Made by a program: the position numbers and the translations under genes | Shown: piece by piece, positions 25,596-36,136 of the stretch | How the letters are laid out: each line of letters starts with the position of its first letter | How positions within the stretch are numbered: the stretch's first letter is position 1 | Source of the DNA: Rhodobacterales bacterium HKCCE4037 | Lineage (GTDB): Bacteria; Pseudomonadota; Alphaproteobacteria; Rhodobacterales; Rhodobacteraceae | Direction: 5' to 3' | NCBI GenBank assembly: GCA_015689645.1 | Contig: WVSM01000001.1 | Span: 372,001 to 436,000 of the forward strand | DNA: 64,000 bases | Notes under the pieces: generated by a model | What the model saw: only the letters and a program-made list of their open reading frames with translations | What the model was told of the DNA's origin: nothing | Databases searched by the model: none

Positions 25596-26159
25596 ATGAA
25601 ACAGGAAACGATCCTGCGCGACGCCCCGCGCAAAGGGGCGGCATTTGCGCCCATCGAAACACCCCGCATGATCCTGCGCCCGATGCGTCCGTCCGATGCC
25701 GGGCTGATCTCGGTCTACCATTCGGACAAGCGCGTGGCCGAGATGACGACCTCGATCCCGCATCCGCTTCCGCCGGGCGCGACCGAGAGCTTCATGGGCA
25801 AGTTCCTGCGCGACGACATGGAGCACATGGCCTGGGTGATGGATGCCAGCAGCTTCGGCGGGTCCGAGGTCCTGGGGATCATCTCGCTCGACCAGATGGA
25901 TCGCGGCCAGTCCGAAATCGGCTACTGGGTTGCGCCGGCGCTCTGGAATACCGGGTTCGCGTCCGAGGCCGTGCATGCGCTGGTCGATGCCAACCCGATG
26001 AAGAACAAGACAATCTTCGCGTCGGTTTTTCAGGACAATCCGGGCTCGGCTCGGGTGCTGACGAACGCGGGCTTCGATTACCTCGGCGATGCGGAGGCAT
26101 TCTCCGTCGCGCGCGGGGCGAAAGTTGCCACGTGGACTTACCTCAAGCGTTTGGGGTAG
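25596..26159 (+). CDS. GNAT family N-acetyltransferase (RimJ/RimL-like)
   Basis: A 187-residue acetyl-CoA-dependent acetyltransferase. TPRMILRPMRPSDA at the start, GYWVAPALWNTGFASEA in the acetyl-CoA-binding region (motif A) and FQDNPGSARVLTNAGF (motif B) are typical of the RimJ/RimL group, which modifies ribosomal protein N-termini or small molecules. The ATG at 25596 has GGAGGA 7 bases upstream, better than upstream in-frame ATGs. A repeat-like hairpin follows the gene. Confidence 0.85.
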   Translation: MKQETILRDAPRKGAAFAPIETPRMILRPMRPSDAGLISVYHSDKRVAEMTTSIPHPLPPGATESFMGKFLRDDMEHMAWVMDASSFGGSEVLGIISLDQMDRGQSEIGYWVAPALWNTGFASEAVHALVDANPMKNKTIFASVFQDNPGSARVLTNAGFDYLGDAEAFSVARGAKVATWTYLKRLG

Positions 26160-26178
26160 GAGGCAGGCGTCCGGAGAC

Positions 26179-26215
26179 TTGGGGGGCCAGCCCCCCAAAC
26201 CCCCCGGAGGTTTTT
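26179..26215 (+). terminator. G/C-tract hairpin and T-run after the GNAT gene
   Basis: TTGGGGGG and CCCCCCAA pair around CCAG (26179-26198), followed by a CCGGAGG block and TTTTT at 26211-26215. The same kind of G-tract/C-tract hairpin followed by a CCGGAG-TTTTT block is, from memory, a common intergenic repeat in Roseobacter genomes. Here it can end the GNAT transcript before obgE. Confidence 0.55.
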
Positions 26216-26226
26216 CGGCAAGATGA

Positions 26227-28388
<2,162 letters not shown>

Positions 28389-28491
28389 TCTGCCGCGGCC
28401 CGGAACCTGCGCAAACGCGCGCATCCCGCGCTTGCCTATTCCGCTTTCCGAAAAACAGCCTATTCTGCCCGCCGACACTGGAGGCTTCGCC

Positions 28492-29760
28492 ATGAAAGAC
28501 CTGACCGACAACATCCCCGCCCTGATGGCCGAGATCGGGACCCGCGCCAAGGCGGCGGCGTCGGAACTGGCGTTTGCCCCATCCGAGGCGAAATCGGCGG
28601 CGTTGAACGCGGCAGCCGACGCCGTCTGGTCGCGCCGGGCCGAGATCGTCGAGGCCAACGGGCGCGACATGGAATTCGGGCGCGGCAAGGGGCTTTCCCC
28701 GGCGATGCTCGACCGGCTGATGCTGGACGAGACGCGCGTCAAGGGCATCGTGGACGGGCTGCGCGCCGTGGCGGCCCAGAAGGATCCCGTGGGCGACATC
28801 ATCACCGAATGGGACATGGACAGCGGCCTGCATATCCAGCGCGTGCGCACCCCGCTCGGCGTGATCGGTGTCATTTATGAAAGCCGCCCGAACGTGACGG
28901 CGGATGCCGGTGCGCTGTGCCTGAAATCCGGCAACGCGGTGATCCTGCGCGGCGGCTCGGAAAGCTTTCATTCCTCCGGCCTTCTGGCCGACTGCCTCAA
29001 GGAGGGACTGCGCGCGGCGGACTTGCCCGAGGACGCGGTGCAGCTTGTGCCGACCCGCGACCGCGCCGCCGTCAGCGAAATGCTGACCATGACCGATACG
29101 ATCGACGTGATCGTGCCGCGCGGTGGGAAGGGGCTGGTCGGGCTCGTCCAGCGCGAGGCGCGGGTACCGGTCTTCGCCCATCTCGAAGGCATCTGCCACA
29201 TCTTCCTCGACGTCGACGCCGATCCGGAGAAAGCGCTGAAAGTGGTGCTGAACGCCAAGACCCGGCGCACCGGCATCTGCGGCTCCGCCGAATGCCTGCT
29301 GATCCACCGCGATGCGCTGGACACGATTGGGCAAGGCGTTGTTCGCGCGCTTCTCGATGCCGGCGTCGAGGTGCGCGGCGACGCGGCGATCCAGAAGATC
29401 CCCGGTGTCACGCAGGCCGTTGACGGCGATTGGGGTTGCGAATTCCTCGACATGATCATCGCGGCGCGTGTCGTGGATGACGTGGACGGGGCGATTGCCC
29501 ATATCCGGCACTACGGATCGAACCACACCGATTGCATCCTGACCGAGAATGACGAAACCGCCGCGCGGTTCTTCCAGCGGCTCGACAGCGCGATCCTGAT
29601 GCGCAACGCCTCGACGCAATTCGCGGATGGGGGGGAGTTCGGGATGGGCGCCGAGATCGGCATCGCCACCGGCAAGATGCATGCCCGGGGTCCCGTTGGG
29701 GCCGAGCAGCTGACCTCTTTCAAGTATCTGGTGACGGGTGACGGTACGATCCGTCCGTAA
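28492..29760 (+). CDS. proA: Glutamate-5-semialdehyde dehydrogenase
   Basis: NADPH-dependent reductase that converts glutamyl-5-phosphate to the semialdehyde, the second proline step. The 422-residue protein shows [30 protein letters not shown], the catalytic Cys in [13 protein letters not shown] and [13 protein letters not shown], all family blocks. The ATG at 28492 has GGAGG 7 bases upstream; the 60 upstream in-frame bases lack similarity. An imperfect hairpin (29766-29786) follows the stop. Confidence 0.96.
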   Translation: MKDLTDNIPALMAEIGTRAKAAASELAFAPSEAKSAALNAAADAVWSRRAEIVEANGRDMEFGRGKGLSPAMLDRLMLDETRVKGIVDGLRAVAAQKDPVGDIITEWDMDSGLHIQRVRTPLGVIGVIYESRPNVTADAGALCLKSGNAVILRGGSESFHSSGLLADCLKEGLRAADLPEDAVQLVPTRDRAAVSEMLTMTDTIDVIVPRGGKGLVGLVQREARVPVFAHLEGICHIFLDVDADPEKALKVVLNAKTRRTGICGSAECLLIHRDALDTIGQGVVRALLDAGVEVRGDAAIQKIPGVTQAVDGDWGCEFLDMIIAARVVDDVDGAIAHIRHYGSNHTDCILTENDETAARFFQRLDSAILMRNASTQFADGGEFGMGAEIGIATGKMHARGPVGAEQLTSFKYLVTGDGTIRP

Positions 29761-29794
29761 GGGCAGGGGCCGGAAGTACCGACCCCGCCTTATC

Positions 29795-30118
29795 TCACAT
29801 CTGTATCGGCATGATCTCGGCAACTTCGACGTGACCGCCGTCGGCGATCATCGGGTTGCCCTCGGCCAATGCACAGGCGGCTTCCATCGTGTCGGCCTGA
29901 ACGATGGTCCAGCCATACGCCGGGTTCTCGACCTTGTCCGAGACGCCGTCAGAACCGACCTTCATGGATTTCCCGACAGGTTCGCCGGCATCCACGATCG
30001 CGGGGCCGATCTTATCCATCCACGCGCCCCAGGCGGCCATTGCGGCCTCCTGCTCTTCGGGTGGGGGTGGGCCGCTCATGTCGCCGCCGCCATGGTAGAT
30101 GAACAGGTACTTGGGCAT
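29795..30118 (-). CDS. YciI-like (DGPF domain) protein
   Basis: A 107-residue ferredoxin-like-fold protein of the YciI/DGPF family. MPKYLFIYHGGGD at the start, then WGAWMDKIGPAIVDAGEPVG and DTMEAACALAEGNPMI, are typical. Function in the family is poorly known; some members act on chlorinated muconolactones and many sit beside ECF sigma or ArsR genes. AGGAG lies 7 bases before the ATG. Last gene of the ArsR-SRPBCC-YciI set. Confidence 0.85.
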   Translation of the reverse strand: MPKYLFIYHGGGDMSGPPPPEEQEAAMAAWGAWMDKIGPAIVDAGEPVGKSMKVGSDGVSDKVENPAYGWTIVQADTMEAACALAEGNPMIADGGHVEVAEIMPIQM

Positions 30119-30143
30119 CGGAATGCTCCTTTGTTGAGGGGTT

Positions 30144-30641
30144 TCAGGCGTCTGGCCGTTCGTATGGCCGCAAGCCGGTGTCGAGTAACGTGTCGAGTTT
30201 GCGCAGGGTCGAGGTCCAGCCACGGCTGTGGGACTGTGCCGCCTCGGTGTCGGACAGCTGGACATGCGACAGGGTCAGACGCGCGCCGGATGCCGTCTCT
30301 TCCACGGTGAAGGTGACATGGCTCTCCGCGCCGCGCGTCCCGTCCGGCTCGTGCCAGGCCCAGGTGAACCCGACCGAGCCCTTGCCGTCCTCCGGCGGGC
30401 GCACGTGGGTCACGTGGCCCGACACCCGCATCCGGTTGCCGCTTTCCTTGCCCACCATCTCGCAGAACCATGGGCCTTCCGTCTTTAGGCTCAGGTCACA
30501 ATCGTCGAGGTAGACGCCTTCCGGCCCGAACCACTGGATCAGCTGCACCGGTTCCGTCACCGCGCGCCAAAGCCGCGTCAGGGCCACGGGATAGTCGCGG
30601 ATGAATTCGATATCCGCCGTTTCTGTCATCGTGTCGGTCAT
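30144..30641 (-). CDS. SRPBCC / AHSA1-type domain protein
   Basis: A 165-residue START-like ligand-binding protein. EFIRDYPVALTRLWRAVTEPVQLIQWFGPEG is the AHSA1 family beginning, followed by the beta-sheet core (VTFTVEETASGARLTLSH). These small hydrophobic-ligand proteins are often paired with ArsR regulators, as here: its ATG overlaps the ArsR stop (ATGA). The ligand is unknown. Confidence 0.87.
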   Translation of the reverse strand: MTDTMTETADIEFIRDYPVALTRLWRAVTEPVQLIQWFGPEGVYLDDCDLSLKTEGPWFCEMVGKESGNRMRVSGHVTHVRPPEDGKGSVGFTWAWHEPDGTRGAESHVTFTVEETASGARLTLSHVQLSDTEAAQSHSRGWTSTLRKLDTLLDTGLRPYERPDA

Positions 30642-30970
30642 TCTTCATCTCCATCGGGGTCGAGGGCCAGCAAGGTATCCAGCCGGTCGAGGCTGCCTGC
30701 CCAGAAGGCGCGATGCTCCATCGTCCATCCATGGATCGCCTGCATCGCCTCGGGGCGAAGGCTGTAGAACCGGTGGGTGCCCTGCACCCGTTGCGAGATC
30801 AGCCCGGCCTCGCGCAGCACCTTGAGGTGGCGAGAGATCGCAGGGGCCGAGATACCGGCCCCGTCCGACAATGCTCCGGCAGGCAATTCGCCCTGCGTGG
30901 CGAGCTTTTCGACCAGCGAAAGCCGGGTCGTATCGGAAAGGGCGGAAAAGGTGCGGGCAAGATCATTCAT
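30638..30970 (-). CDS. ArsR family HTH regulator
   Basis: A 110-residue winged-helix repressor: ARTFSALSDTTRLSLVEKLATQGEL, recognition helix region GISAPAISRHLKVLREAGLI, and wing RVQGTHRFYSLR. No cysteine metal site is visible, so it is the non-metal type found with SRPBCC proteins. I prefer the start at 30970; an in-frame ATG at 30994 overlaps a palindromic operator-like site and has no ribosome-binding site. It probably represses its own three-gene operon. Confidence 0.87.
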   Translation of the reverse strand: MNDLARTFSALSDTTRLSLVEKLATQGELPAGALSDGAGISAPAISRHLKVLREAGLISQRVQGTHRFYSLRPEAMQAIHGWTMEHRAFWAGSLDRLDTLLALDPDGDEE

Positions 30971-30993
30971 GTCCCGAAGCTGCGCCGATTCCA

Positions 30994-31015
30994 TAATTAG
31001 CGCAAGTGTTAATTA
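30994..31015. promoter_or_regulatory. Operator-like dyad upstream of arsR
   Basis: TAATTA-N10-TAATTA at 30994-31015, containing the dyad pattern TTAnCnCnnGnGnTAA. It lies 24-45 bases before the preferred ArsR start and within the divergent gap to metC, as expected for an autoregulatory ArsR site. Confidence 0.4.
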
Positions 31016-31120
31016 ACGCACAATGAAAATACTGCTCGACCCACACGTCCCACATTGACGCGGCACTGCAACTTGATAGGACAGCATCACTGGCCCATTC
31101 CGGCTCGAAAGGATCCCGAC

Positions 31121-32308
31121 ATGACCGACCGTCCCAACCGCCCCGAAACGCTGGTTCGCCGCATGGCGCTCAGGGAAGGCGTCAGCCGCGCGGTCGTCAC
31201 GCCGATCCAGCCCTCGGTCGTCTATGCCTCGCCGTCGATCCGCACGCTGCACGACCAGTACGAGGGCAAGGCGCATGGCTACACCTACGCCCGCGAAGGG
31301 CATCCGAACGCGGACGTGCTGGCGCGCAAGATCGACATGCTCGAAGGGGCGGAGGGTGGTCTTGTCCTCGGCTCCGGCATGGCGGCAGTCAGCGCCACGA
31401 TCCTCGGGATCCTGGGGCAGGGGGATCACATCCTCGGCGGCAACCAGCTTTACGGCCGCTCCCTGCGCCTGATGCACCAGGACCTCGCGCGCTTCGGCAT
31501 CGCGACCTCCGTCGCCGATCCGACTGACGTCGAGGCGATGCGCGCCGCACTCCGGCCCGAGACCAAGATGATCCTCGTCGAGGTCGTCTCCAACCCGACC
31601 CTGCGCGTGGCCGACATGGAAGGCATCGTGGCGCTCGCGAAAGAGGCCGGCGTGATCCTCGCCGTCGACAACACCTTCACCACGCCCGTGGCCTACAAGC
31701 CGCTTGAGGCCGGGGCCGATATCACCATCCACTCGATCACCAAGCTGCTCGCCGGACACTCCGACGTGACGCTCGGCTACGTCGCGGCGCGCGATCCGGG
31801 CCAGATGAAGAAGATCTACGATTTCGCCGTGACCGTCGGCATGACGCCCGCGCCGCAGGAATGCTGGCTTGCCGAACGCGGCCTCTACACCTTCCCGCTG
31901 CGCTTCGAGAAGGCGCAGTCGAACGCCGCCACCCTGGCCGACTGGCTCGCCGATCACCCCAAGGTCAAGCGCGTGCTCTACCCGGGCCGCGCCGATCACC
32001 CGGACCACGCGCAGGCGGCGAAGCTCATGGGCGGGGCCTTCGGCAACATGGTGAGTTTCGAGCTGGAAGACGCGACCGAAGCCGCCGCCGACCGCATGGT
32101 GCAGGCCGCCCCCGATCTGCCCTTCGCGCCGACGCTCGGCGATGTGGGCACGACGCTCAGCCACCCGGCGTCCTCCAGCCACCGGGGCCTGACGCCCGAG
32201 GGCCGCGCGGCGCTCGGCATCAGCGACGGCTTCTTCCGCATCTCCGTCGGGATCGAGCCGGTCGAGCTTCTGATCGCCGATTTCGAGACCGGCCTCGCGG
32301 CGGTCTGA
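31121..32308 (+). CDS. metC: Cystathionine beta-lyase (Cys/Met PLP enzyme)
   Basis: PLP-dependent gamma-family enzyme of 395 residues that cleaves cystathionine to homocysteine, pyruvate and ammonia. YTYAREGHPNADVLARKI, LVLGSGMAAVSATIL, VDNTFTTPVAYKPLEAGAD and the PLP lysine in HSITKLLAGHSD are all present, ending FFRISVGIEPVELLIADF. GAAAGGA lies 7 bases before ATG 31121. Gamma-lyases and synthases of the family look alike, so MetC is the likely but not only assignment. Divergent from the ArsR operon. Confidence 0.85.
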   Translation: MTDRPNRPETLVRRMALREGVSRAVVTPIQPSVVYASPSIRTLHDQYEGKAHGYTYAREGHPNADVLARKIDMLEGAEGGLVLGSGMAAVSATILGILGQGDHILGGNQLYGRSLRLMHQDLARFGIATSVADPTDVEAMRAALRPETKMILVEVVSNPTLRVADMEGIVALAKEAGVILAVDNTFTTPVAYKPLEAGADITIHSITKLLAGHSDVTLGYVAARDPGQMKKIYDFAVTVGMTPAPQECWLAERGLYTFPLRFEKAQSNAATLADWLADHPKVKRVLYPGRADHPDHAQAAKLMGGAFGNMVSFELEDATEAAADRMVQAAPDLPFAPTLGDVGTTLSHPASSSHRGLTPEGRAALGISDGFFRISVGIEPVELLIADFETGLAAV

Positions 32309-32381
32309 GACCGGTAATCGTTGCCACGCGGAACAGAATCAGCGCAAAGCGCCTTCGCGCGCGCTTTCGCGCCCCTGATCC

Positions 32382-33431
32382 ATGGCCGACCCGATGCTCG
32401 ACGCGATCCTGAATGCCGTCCCCGACCCGATGCTCCACATCAACGCCGATGGCGTCATCATGGGCGCCAACCCGGCGGCGCGGGCCAGCCTAGGCGACTG
32501 GATCGTCGGTCGCAGCTACGCTGCCGCCCTGCGCCAACCGGCGCTTCTGGCGCGCATCGACGATGTGTTGAGCGGCGCGGACAGCGCGGATGCCCGCTAT
32601 GAACGCTCCGAACAGGCGGGCGTGACCGAATACAAGGTCCGGATCACCGCGCTGCCGGTCGAACGCACCCGCGCGATCCTGCTGCATTTCACCGACATCA
32701 CCCACCTGCGCGAGGCCGAGGAGATCCGCCGCGATTTCGTCGCCAACGTCTCCCACGAATTGCGCACGCCGCTCACCGCGATGATGGGCTTCATCGAAAC
32801 CCTGCGCGGCCCCGCCAGGAACGATCCCGCCGCGCAGGCGCGGTTCCTGACGATCATGGAGACCGAGGGGCACCGCATGAACCGCCTCGTCTCGGACCTC
32901 CTGTCGCTCAGCCGCGTCGAATCGGAGGAGCGGATGCGCCCCAGCGACGCGCTCAACCTCGAAGACGTGCTGCGGGCGACGCTGGCCTCCCTGCGTCCCC
33001 GGGCCGAGGATACCGGCAATGACCTGGTGCTGGAGATCGACGCCTCGGCCGAGGGCAGGATGGGCCTGATCGGTGAGCGGGACCAGCTCATGCAGGTCTT
33101 CCTGAACCTCACCGAGAACGCGATCAAATACGGCGGGCCGCAGAAACCCGTCACCCTCCGTATCAGCCGGGCCGAGGGCAGGGGGCTCTTGCGGGGCGAG
33201 GTCCTGCAGGTCGACGTGACCGACAAGGGCGAGGGAATCGACAGCCAGCACCTTCCCCGCCTGACCGAGCGATTCTACCGCGTCGACACCCACCGCTCGC
33301 GCGAGATGGGCGGAACCGGCCTTGGGCTGGCAATCGTGAAGCATATCGTCAATCGCCACCGCGGCCGGCTGAAAATAACCTCTGAAAAAGGGGTTGGCAG
33401 CACCTTTTCCGTGATGCTTCCGGCCGCCTGA
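32382..33431 (+). CDS. phoR: Phosphate regulon sensor kinase, soluble form
   Basis: Histidine kinase of 349 residues that phosphorylates PhoB when phosphate is low. An N-terminal PAS domain (about 5-105, AVPDPMLHINADGVIMGAN) leads into the dimerisation box VANVSHELRTPLTAMMGF with phospho-acceptor His125, then the ATP domain with NLTENAIKYG (N box), VTDKGEGI and GGTGLGLAIVKHI (G boxes). No membrane segment is visible, unlike enteric PhoR. It precedes pstSCAB-phoU-phoB, which fixes the assignment. Confidence 0.9.
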   Translation: MADPMLDAILNAVPDPMLHINADGVIMGANPAARASLGDWIVGRSYAAALRQPALLARIDDVLSGADSADARYERSEQAGVTEYKVRITALPVERTRAILLHFTDITHLREAEEIRRDFVANVSHELRTPLTAMMGFIETLRGPARNDPAAQARFLTIMETEGHRMNRLVSDLLSLSRVESEERMRPSDALNLEDVLRATLASLRPRAEDTGNDLVLEIDASAEGRMGLIGERDQLMQVFLNLTENAIKYGGPQKPVTLRISRAEGRGLLRGEVLQVDVTDKGEGIDSQHLPRLTERFYRVDTHRSREMGGTGLGLAIVKHIVNRHRGRLKITSEKGVGSTFSVMLPAA

Positions 33432-33448
33432 CCCGGCGTCACCGCACG

Positions 33449-33477
33449 GTGTCATAAAACTGTTACTCCGCCGTCAC
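33449..33477 (+). promoter_or_regulatory. Triple Pho box before pstS
   Basis: Three direct 7-base half-sites at exact 11-base spacing: GTGTCAT (33449), CTGTTAC (33460) and CCGTCAC (33471), separated by AAAA and TCCG. This matches the PhoB box CTGTCAT-N4-CTGTCAT with a third half-site. It lies 95 bases before the pstS start. Confidence 0.85.
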
Positions 33478-33571
33478 AAAAGCATTGCGAGCCGTCCTTA
33501 GGCGGGGCGTCAACGAAAGTCGGGACAAGGCTTTCGGGATGTCTGACAAACCAAGTGGAGAGAGTTCCAAC

Positions 33572-34609
33572 ATGTCTTTCGCAAAGCTCAGCGTTTCGGT
33601 TCTGGCCGTTGCCGCCGTTTCCGCAACCGCAGCCGCCGCACAAAGCCGTGACAACGTGCAGATCGCCGGTTCCTCGACCGTTCTGCCCTACGCCACGATC
33701 GTCGCCGAAGCCTTCGGCGAGAACTTCGACTTCCCGACCCCCGTGGTCGAATCGGGTGGGTCGTCCACCGGTCTGCGCCGCTTCTGCGAAGGCGTGGGCG
33801 AAAACACCATCGACATCGCCAACGCCTCGCGTTCCATCCGCGACAGCGAGATCGAAACCTGCGCCGCCAACGGCGTGACCGACATCATCGAAGTCCGCTT
33901 CGGCTATGACGGCATCGTCTTCGCCTCCGACATCAACGGCCCGTCCTTCGCCTTCACCCCCTCCGATTGGTACCTGGCGCTCGCCGCCAACCTGCCCGTC
34001 GACGGCGAGATGGTTGCCAACCCGAACACCAACTGGAACCAGGTCAACGGCGATCTGCCCGACCAGGAAATCGCAGCGTTCATCCCGGGCACCCGTCACG
34101 GCACCCGTGAGGTCTTCGACGAGAACGTGATCCTCCAGGGTTGTGAAGACACCGGCTCGATGGCCGCGATGATGGAAATGGGCATGGATGAAGATGCCGC
34201 CGAAGAGGCGTGCATGGAAATCCGCGCCGACGGCGTCTCCGTGGACATCGACGGCGACTACACCGAAACGCTGGCCCGCATCGACGCGGACGCCAACGGC
34301 ATCGGCGTCTTCGGCCTGGCCTTCTACGAGAACAACACCGACCGTCTGCAGGTTGCCACCATGTCCGGCGTCGAGCCGACCGTGGATGCCATCGCCTCGG
34401 GCGAATACCCGGTCTCGCGCCCGCTGTTCTTCTACATCAAGGCAGCACATCTCGACGTGATCCCGGGCCTGCAGGAATATGCCGAGTTCTTCGTCTCCGA
34501 CGACATCGCCGGCCCCTTCGGCCCGCTGGCCGCCTACGGCCTCGTCGCTGACCCGGAACTGGCCGAAACCCAGGCGGTGGTCGCCGACCGCACCCTGATG
34601 GGCCAGTAA
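33572..34609 (+). CDS. pstS: Phosphate ABC transporter binding protein PstS
   Basis: Periplasmic phosphate-binding protein, 345 residues, with a signal peptide (SFAKLSVSVLAVAAVSATAAAA). Ligand-binding blocks are IAGSSTVLPY, ESGGSSTGLRRFCEG, ANASRSI and PGTRHGTREVF. A Met/Glu/Asp-rich insertion (MAAMMEMGMDEDAAEEACME) in the second lobe is unlike the E. coli protein. GTGGAGAG precedes the ATG by 10 bases. First gene after the Pho box, so it should be the most strongly induced. Confidence 0.95.
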   Translation: MSFAKLSVSVLAVAAVSATAAAAQSRDNVQIAGSSTVLPYATIVAEAFGENFDFPTPVVESGGSSTGLRRFCEGVGENTIDIANASRSIRDSEIETCAANGVTDIIEVRFGYDGIVFASDINGPSFAFTPSDWYLALAANLPVDGEMVANPNTNWNQVNGDLPDQEIAAFIPGTRHGTREVFDENVILQGCEDTGSMAAMMEMGMDEDAAEEACMEIRADGVSVDIDGDYTETLARIDADANGIGVFGLAFYENNTDRLQVATMSGVEPTVDAIASGEYPVSRPLFFYIKAAHLDVIPGLQEYAEFFVSDDIAGPFGPLAAYGLVADPELAETQAVVADRTLMGQ

Positions 34610-34629
34610 GCCGATTGGTTGAAGCAACT

Positions 34630-34656
34630 GGATGGGGTCGCTAGACGGCCCCATCC
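34630..34656 (+). promoter_or_regulatory. Intercistronic hairpin between pstS and pstC
   Basis: GGATGGGG-TCG and CGG-CCCCATCC form an 11-bp stem (one G.U pair) with a CTAGA loop. No T-run follows. Such hairpins between pstS and pstC protect the pstS mRNA or reduce read-through, giving more binding protein than permease. Confidence 0.65.
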
Positions 34657-34684
34657 GCACCCCCTCTGACCGGAACGCGCTGCC

Positions 34685-36136
34685 ATGCTCTGGATCCTCC
34701 TGACCCTGCTGTTTCTCGGCACCCTCGGCTATGTCCTCGGACGCCAGCGTGCATTGGCCAGCGCCGGCGGCGACCGCCGGGTCCTGCATTCGCTTCCGAA
34801 TTACTATGGGCTGAACGTCACGCTCTTGACGCTGGTGCCCGCGCTGCTGGTGCTTGGCCTCTGGCTCATCATCCAGCCGATCGCCGTCGAACGCTCGGTC
34901 GCGGCGCAAATCCCCGCCGGTTACATGGAGAGCGTCGAGAACCCGACCCTCCTGATGACCGAGGTCCGCCGCCTCGCCGGTGGCATCGACGATGCCATCG
35001 ACCGTGGGTTCCTGTCCCCGGAAGAGGCCGCAAACCTCGCCTCTGACACCGACATCCGCGCGCAGCTTGCCGGCGCGGGCGTCGCCCTTGGCTCCGATGT
35101 GAGCGAGGAGGTCCTCGTCGCCGCCCAGAGCTTCCGCGCATTGAACGCGACCGGCAGTACGATGATGCTGATCGTGGTGTTCCTGCTGGCCTTCGCGGGG
35201 CTTGCCTATGCCTACGCGCGCACCCACAAGGACCTCCGCGCGCGCAACCGCGTCGAATACGCCGTCCTCGCGATCCTGATGGGCGCGTCCACGCTGGCGA
35301 TCCTGACCACCGTCGGCATCGTCCTGTCGATGCTCTGGGACACGCGGAACTTCTTCCAGCTTTATCCCTGGCAGGATTTCTTCTTCGGCCTCGAATGGCG
35401 CCCCAGCTTCGAGGGGGATTCGGACCTTGGCCTGATCCCGCTGCTCTGGGGCACGCTCTACATCTCGTTCATCGCGCTTCTGGTGGCCGTGCCGATCGGC
35501 CTGTTCGCGGCGATCTACATGGCGGAATACGCGTCCCGCCGCGTGCGCTCCGTCGCGAAGCCGCTGATCGAGGTTCTGGCGGGCATCCCGACCATCGTCT
35601 ACGGCCTCTTCGCACTGATCACCGTGGGCCCGCTTCTGCGCGACTACTTCGCGCAACCGCTTGGCCTGGGCGACTCGTCCTCCAGCGTCATGACCGCCGG
35701 CATCGTCATGGGCATCATGCTGATCCCCTTCGTCTCCTCGCTGTCCGACGACATCATCAACTCGGTTCCCCAAAGCTTACGCGACGGCTCCTACGGGCTA
35801 GGCGCCACGCAATCCGAGACGGTCAAGCAGGTCATCCTGCCGGCAGCGCTTCCCGGCATCGTCGGCGCGGTGCTCCTCGCGGCCTCCCGCGCCATCGGTG
35901 AGACGATGATCGTCGTGCTCGGGGCAGGGGCCGCGGCCCGGCTCGACCTCAACCCGTTCGAGGCGATGACCACCGTCACCGTCAAGATCGTCGGCCAGCT
36001 GACCGGCGACACCGATTTCTCCAGCCCCGAAGCCCTCGTGGCCTTCGCCCTTGGCCTGACGCTCTTCGTCATCACGCTGGGGCTCAACATCTTCGCGCTC
36101 TACATCGTGCGCAAATATCGCGAGCAATACGAATGA
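34685..36136 (+). CDS. pstC: Phosphate ABC transporter permease PstC
   Basis: Inner-membrane permease of the Pst system, 483 residues, about 160 longer than E. coli PstC. The extra length is N-terminal: a first membrane segment at residues 1-17, another around 40-65, and a soluble acidic stretch (about 70-150) before the conserved permease core. The ABC permease EAA loop is seen in GLGATQSETVKQVILPAALPGI. pstA starts within its stop codon (ATGA), so the two subunits are made together. Confidence 0.94.
   Translation: MLWILLTLLFLGTLGYVLGRQRALASAGGDRRVLHSLPNYYGLNVTLLTLVPALLVLGLWLIIQPIAVERSVAAQIPAGYMESVENPTLLMTEVRRLAGGIDDAIDRGFLSPEEAANLASDTDIRAQLAGAGVALGSDVSEEVLVAAQSFRALNATGSTMMLIVVFLLAFAGLAYAYARTHKDLRARNRVEYAVLAILMGASTLAILTTVGIVLSMLWDTRNFFQLYPWQDFFFGLEWRPSFEGDSDLGLIPLLWGTLYISFIALLVAVPIGLFAAIYMAEYASRRVRSVAKPLIEVLAGIPTIVYGLFALITVGPLLRDYFAQPLGLGDSSSSVMTAGIVMGIMLIPFVSSLSDDIINSVPQSLRDGSYGLGATQSETVKQVILPAALPGIVGAVLLAASRAIGETMIVVLGAGAAARLDLNPFEAMTTVTVKIVGQLTGDTDFSSPEALVAFALGLTLFVITLGLNIFALYIVRKYREQYE

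Noticed and set aside
33452-35773. A 773-codon open frame on the minus strand opposite pstS/pstC.
   Set aside because: It is rich in His, Gly and Asp with low complexity, as expected of the antisense frame of GC-rich genes; pstS and pstC on the other strand are certain.
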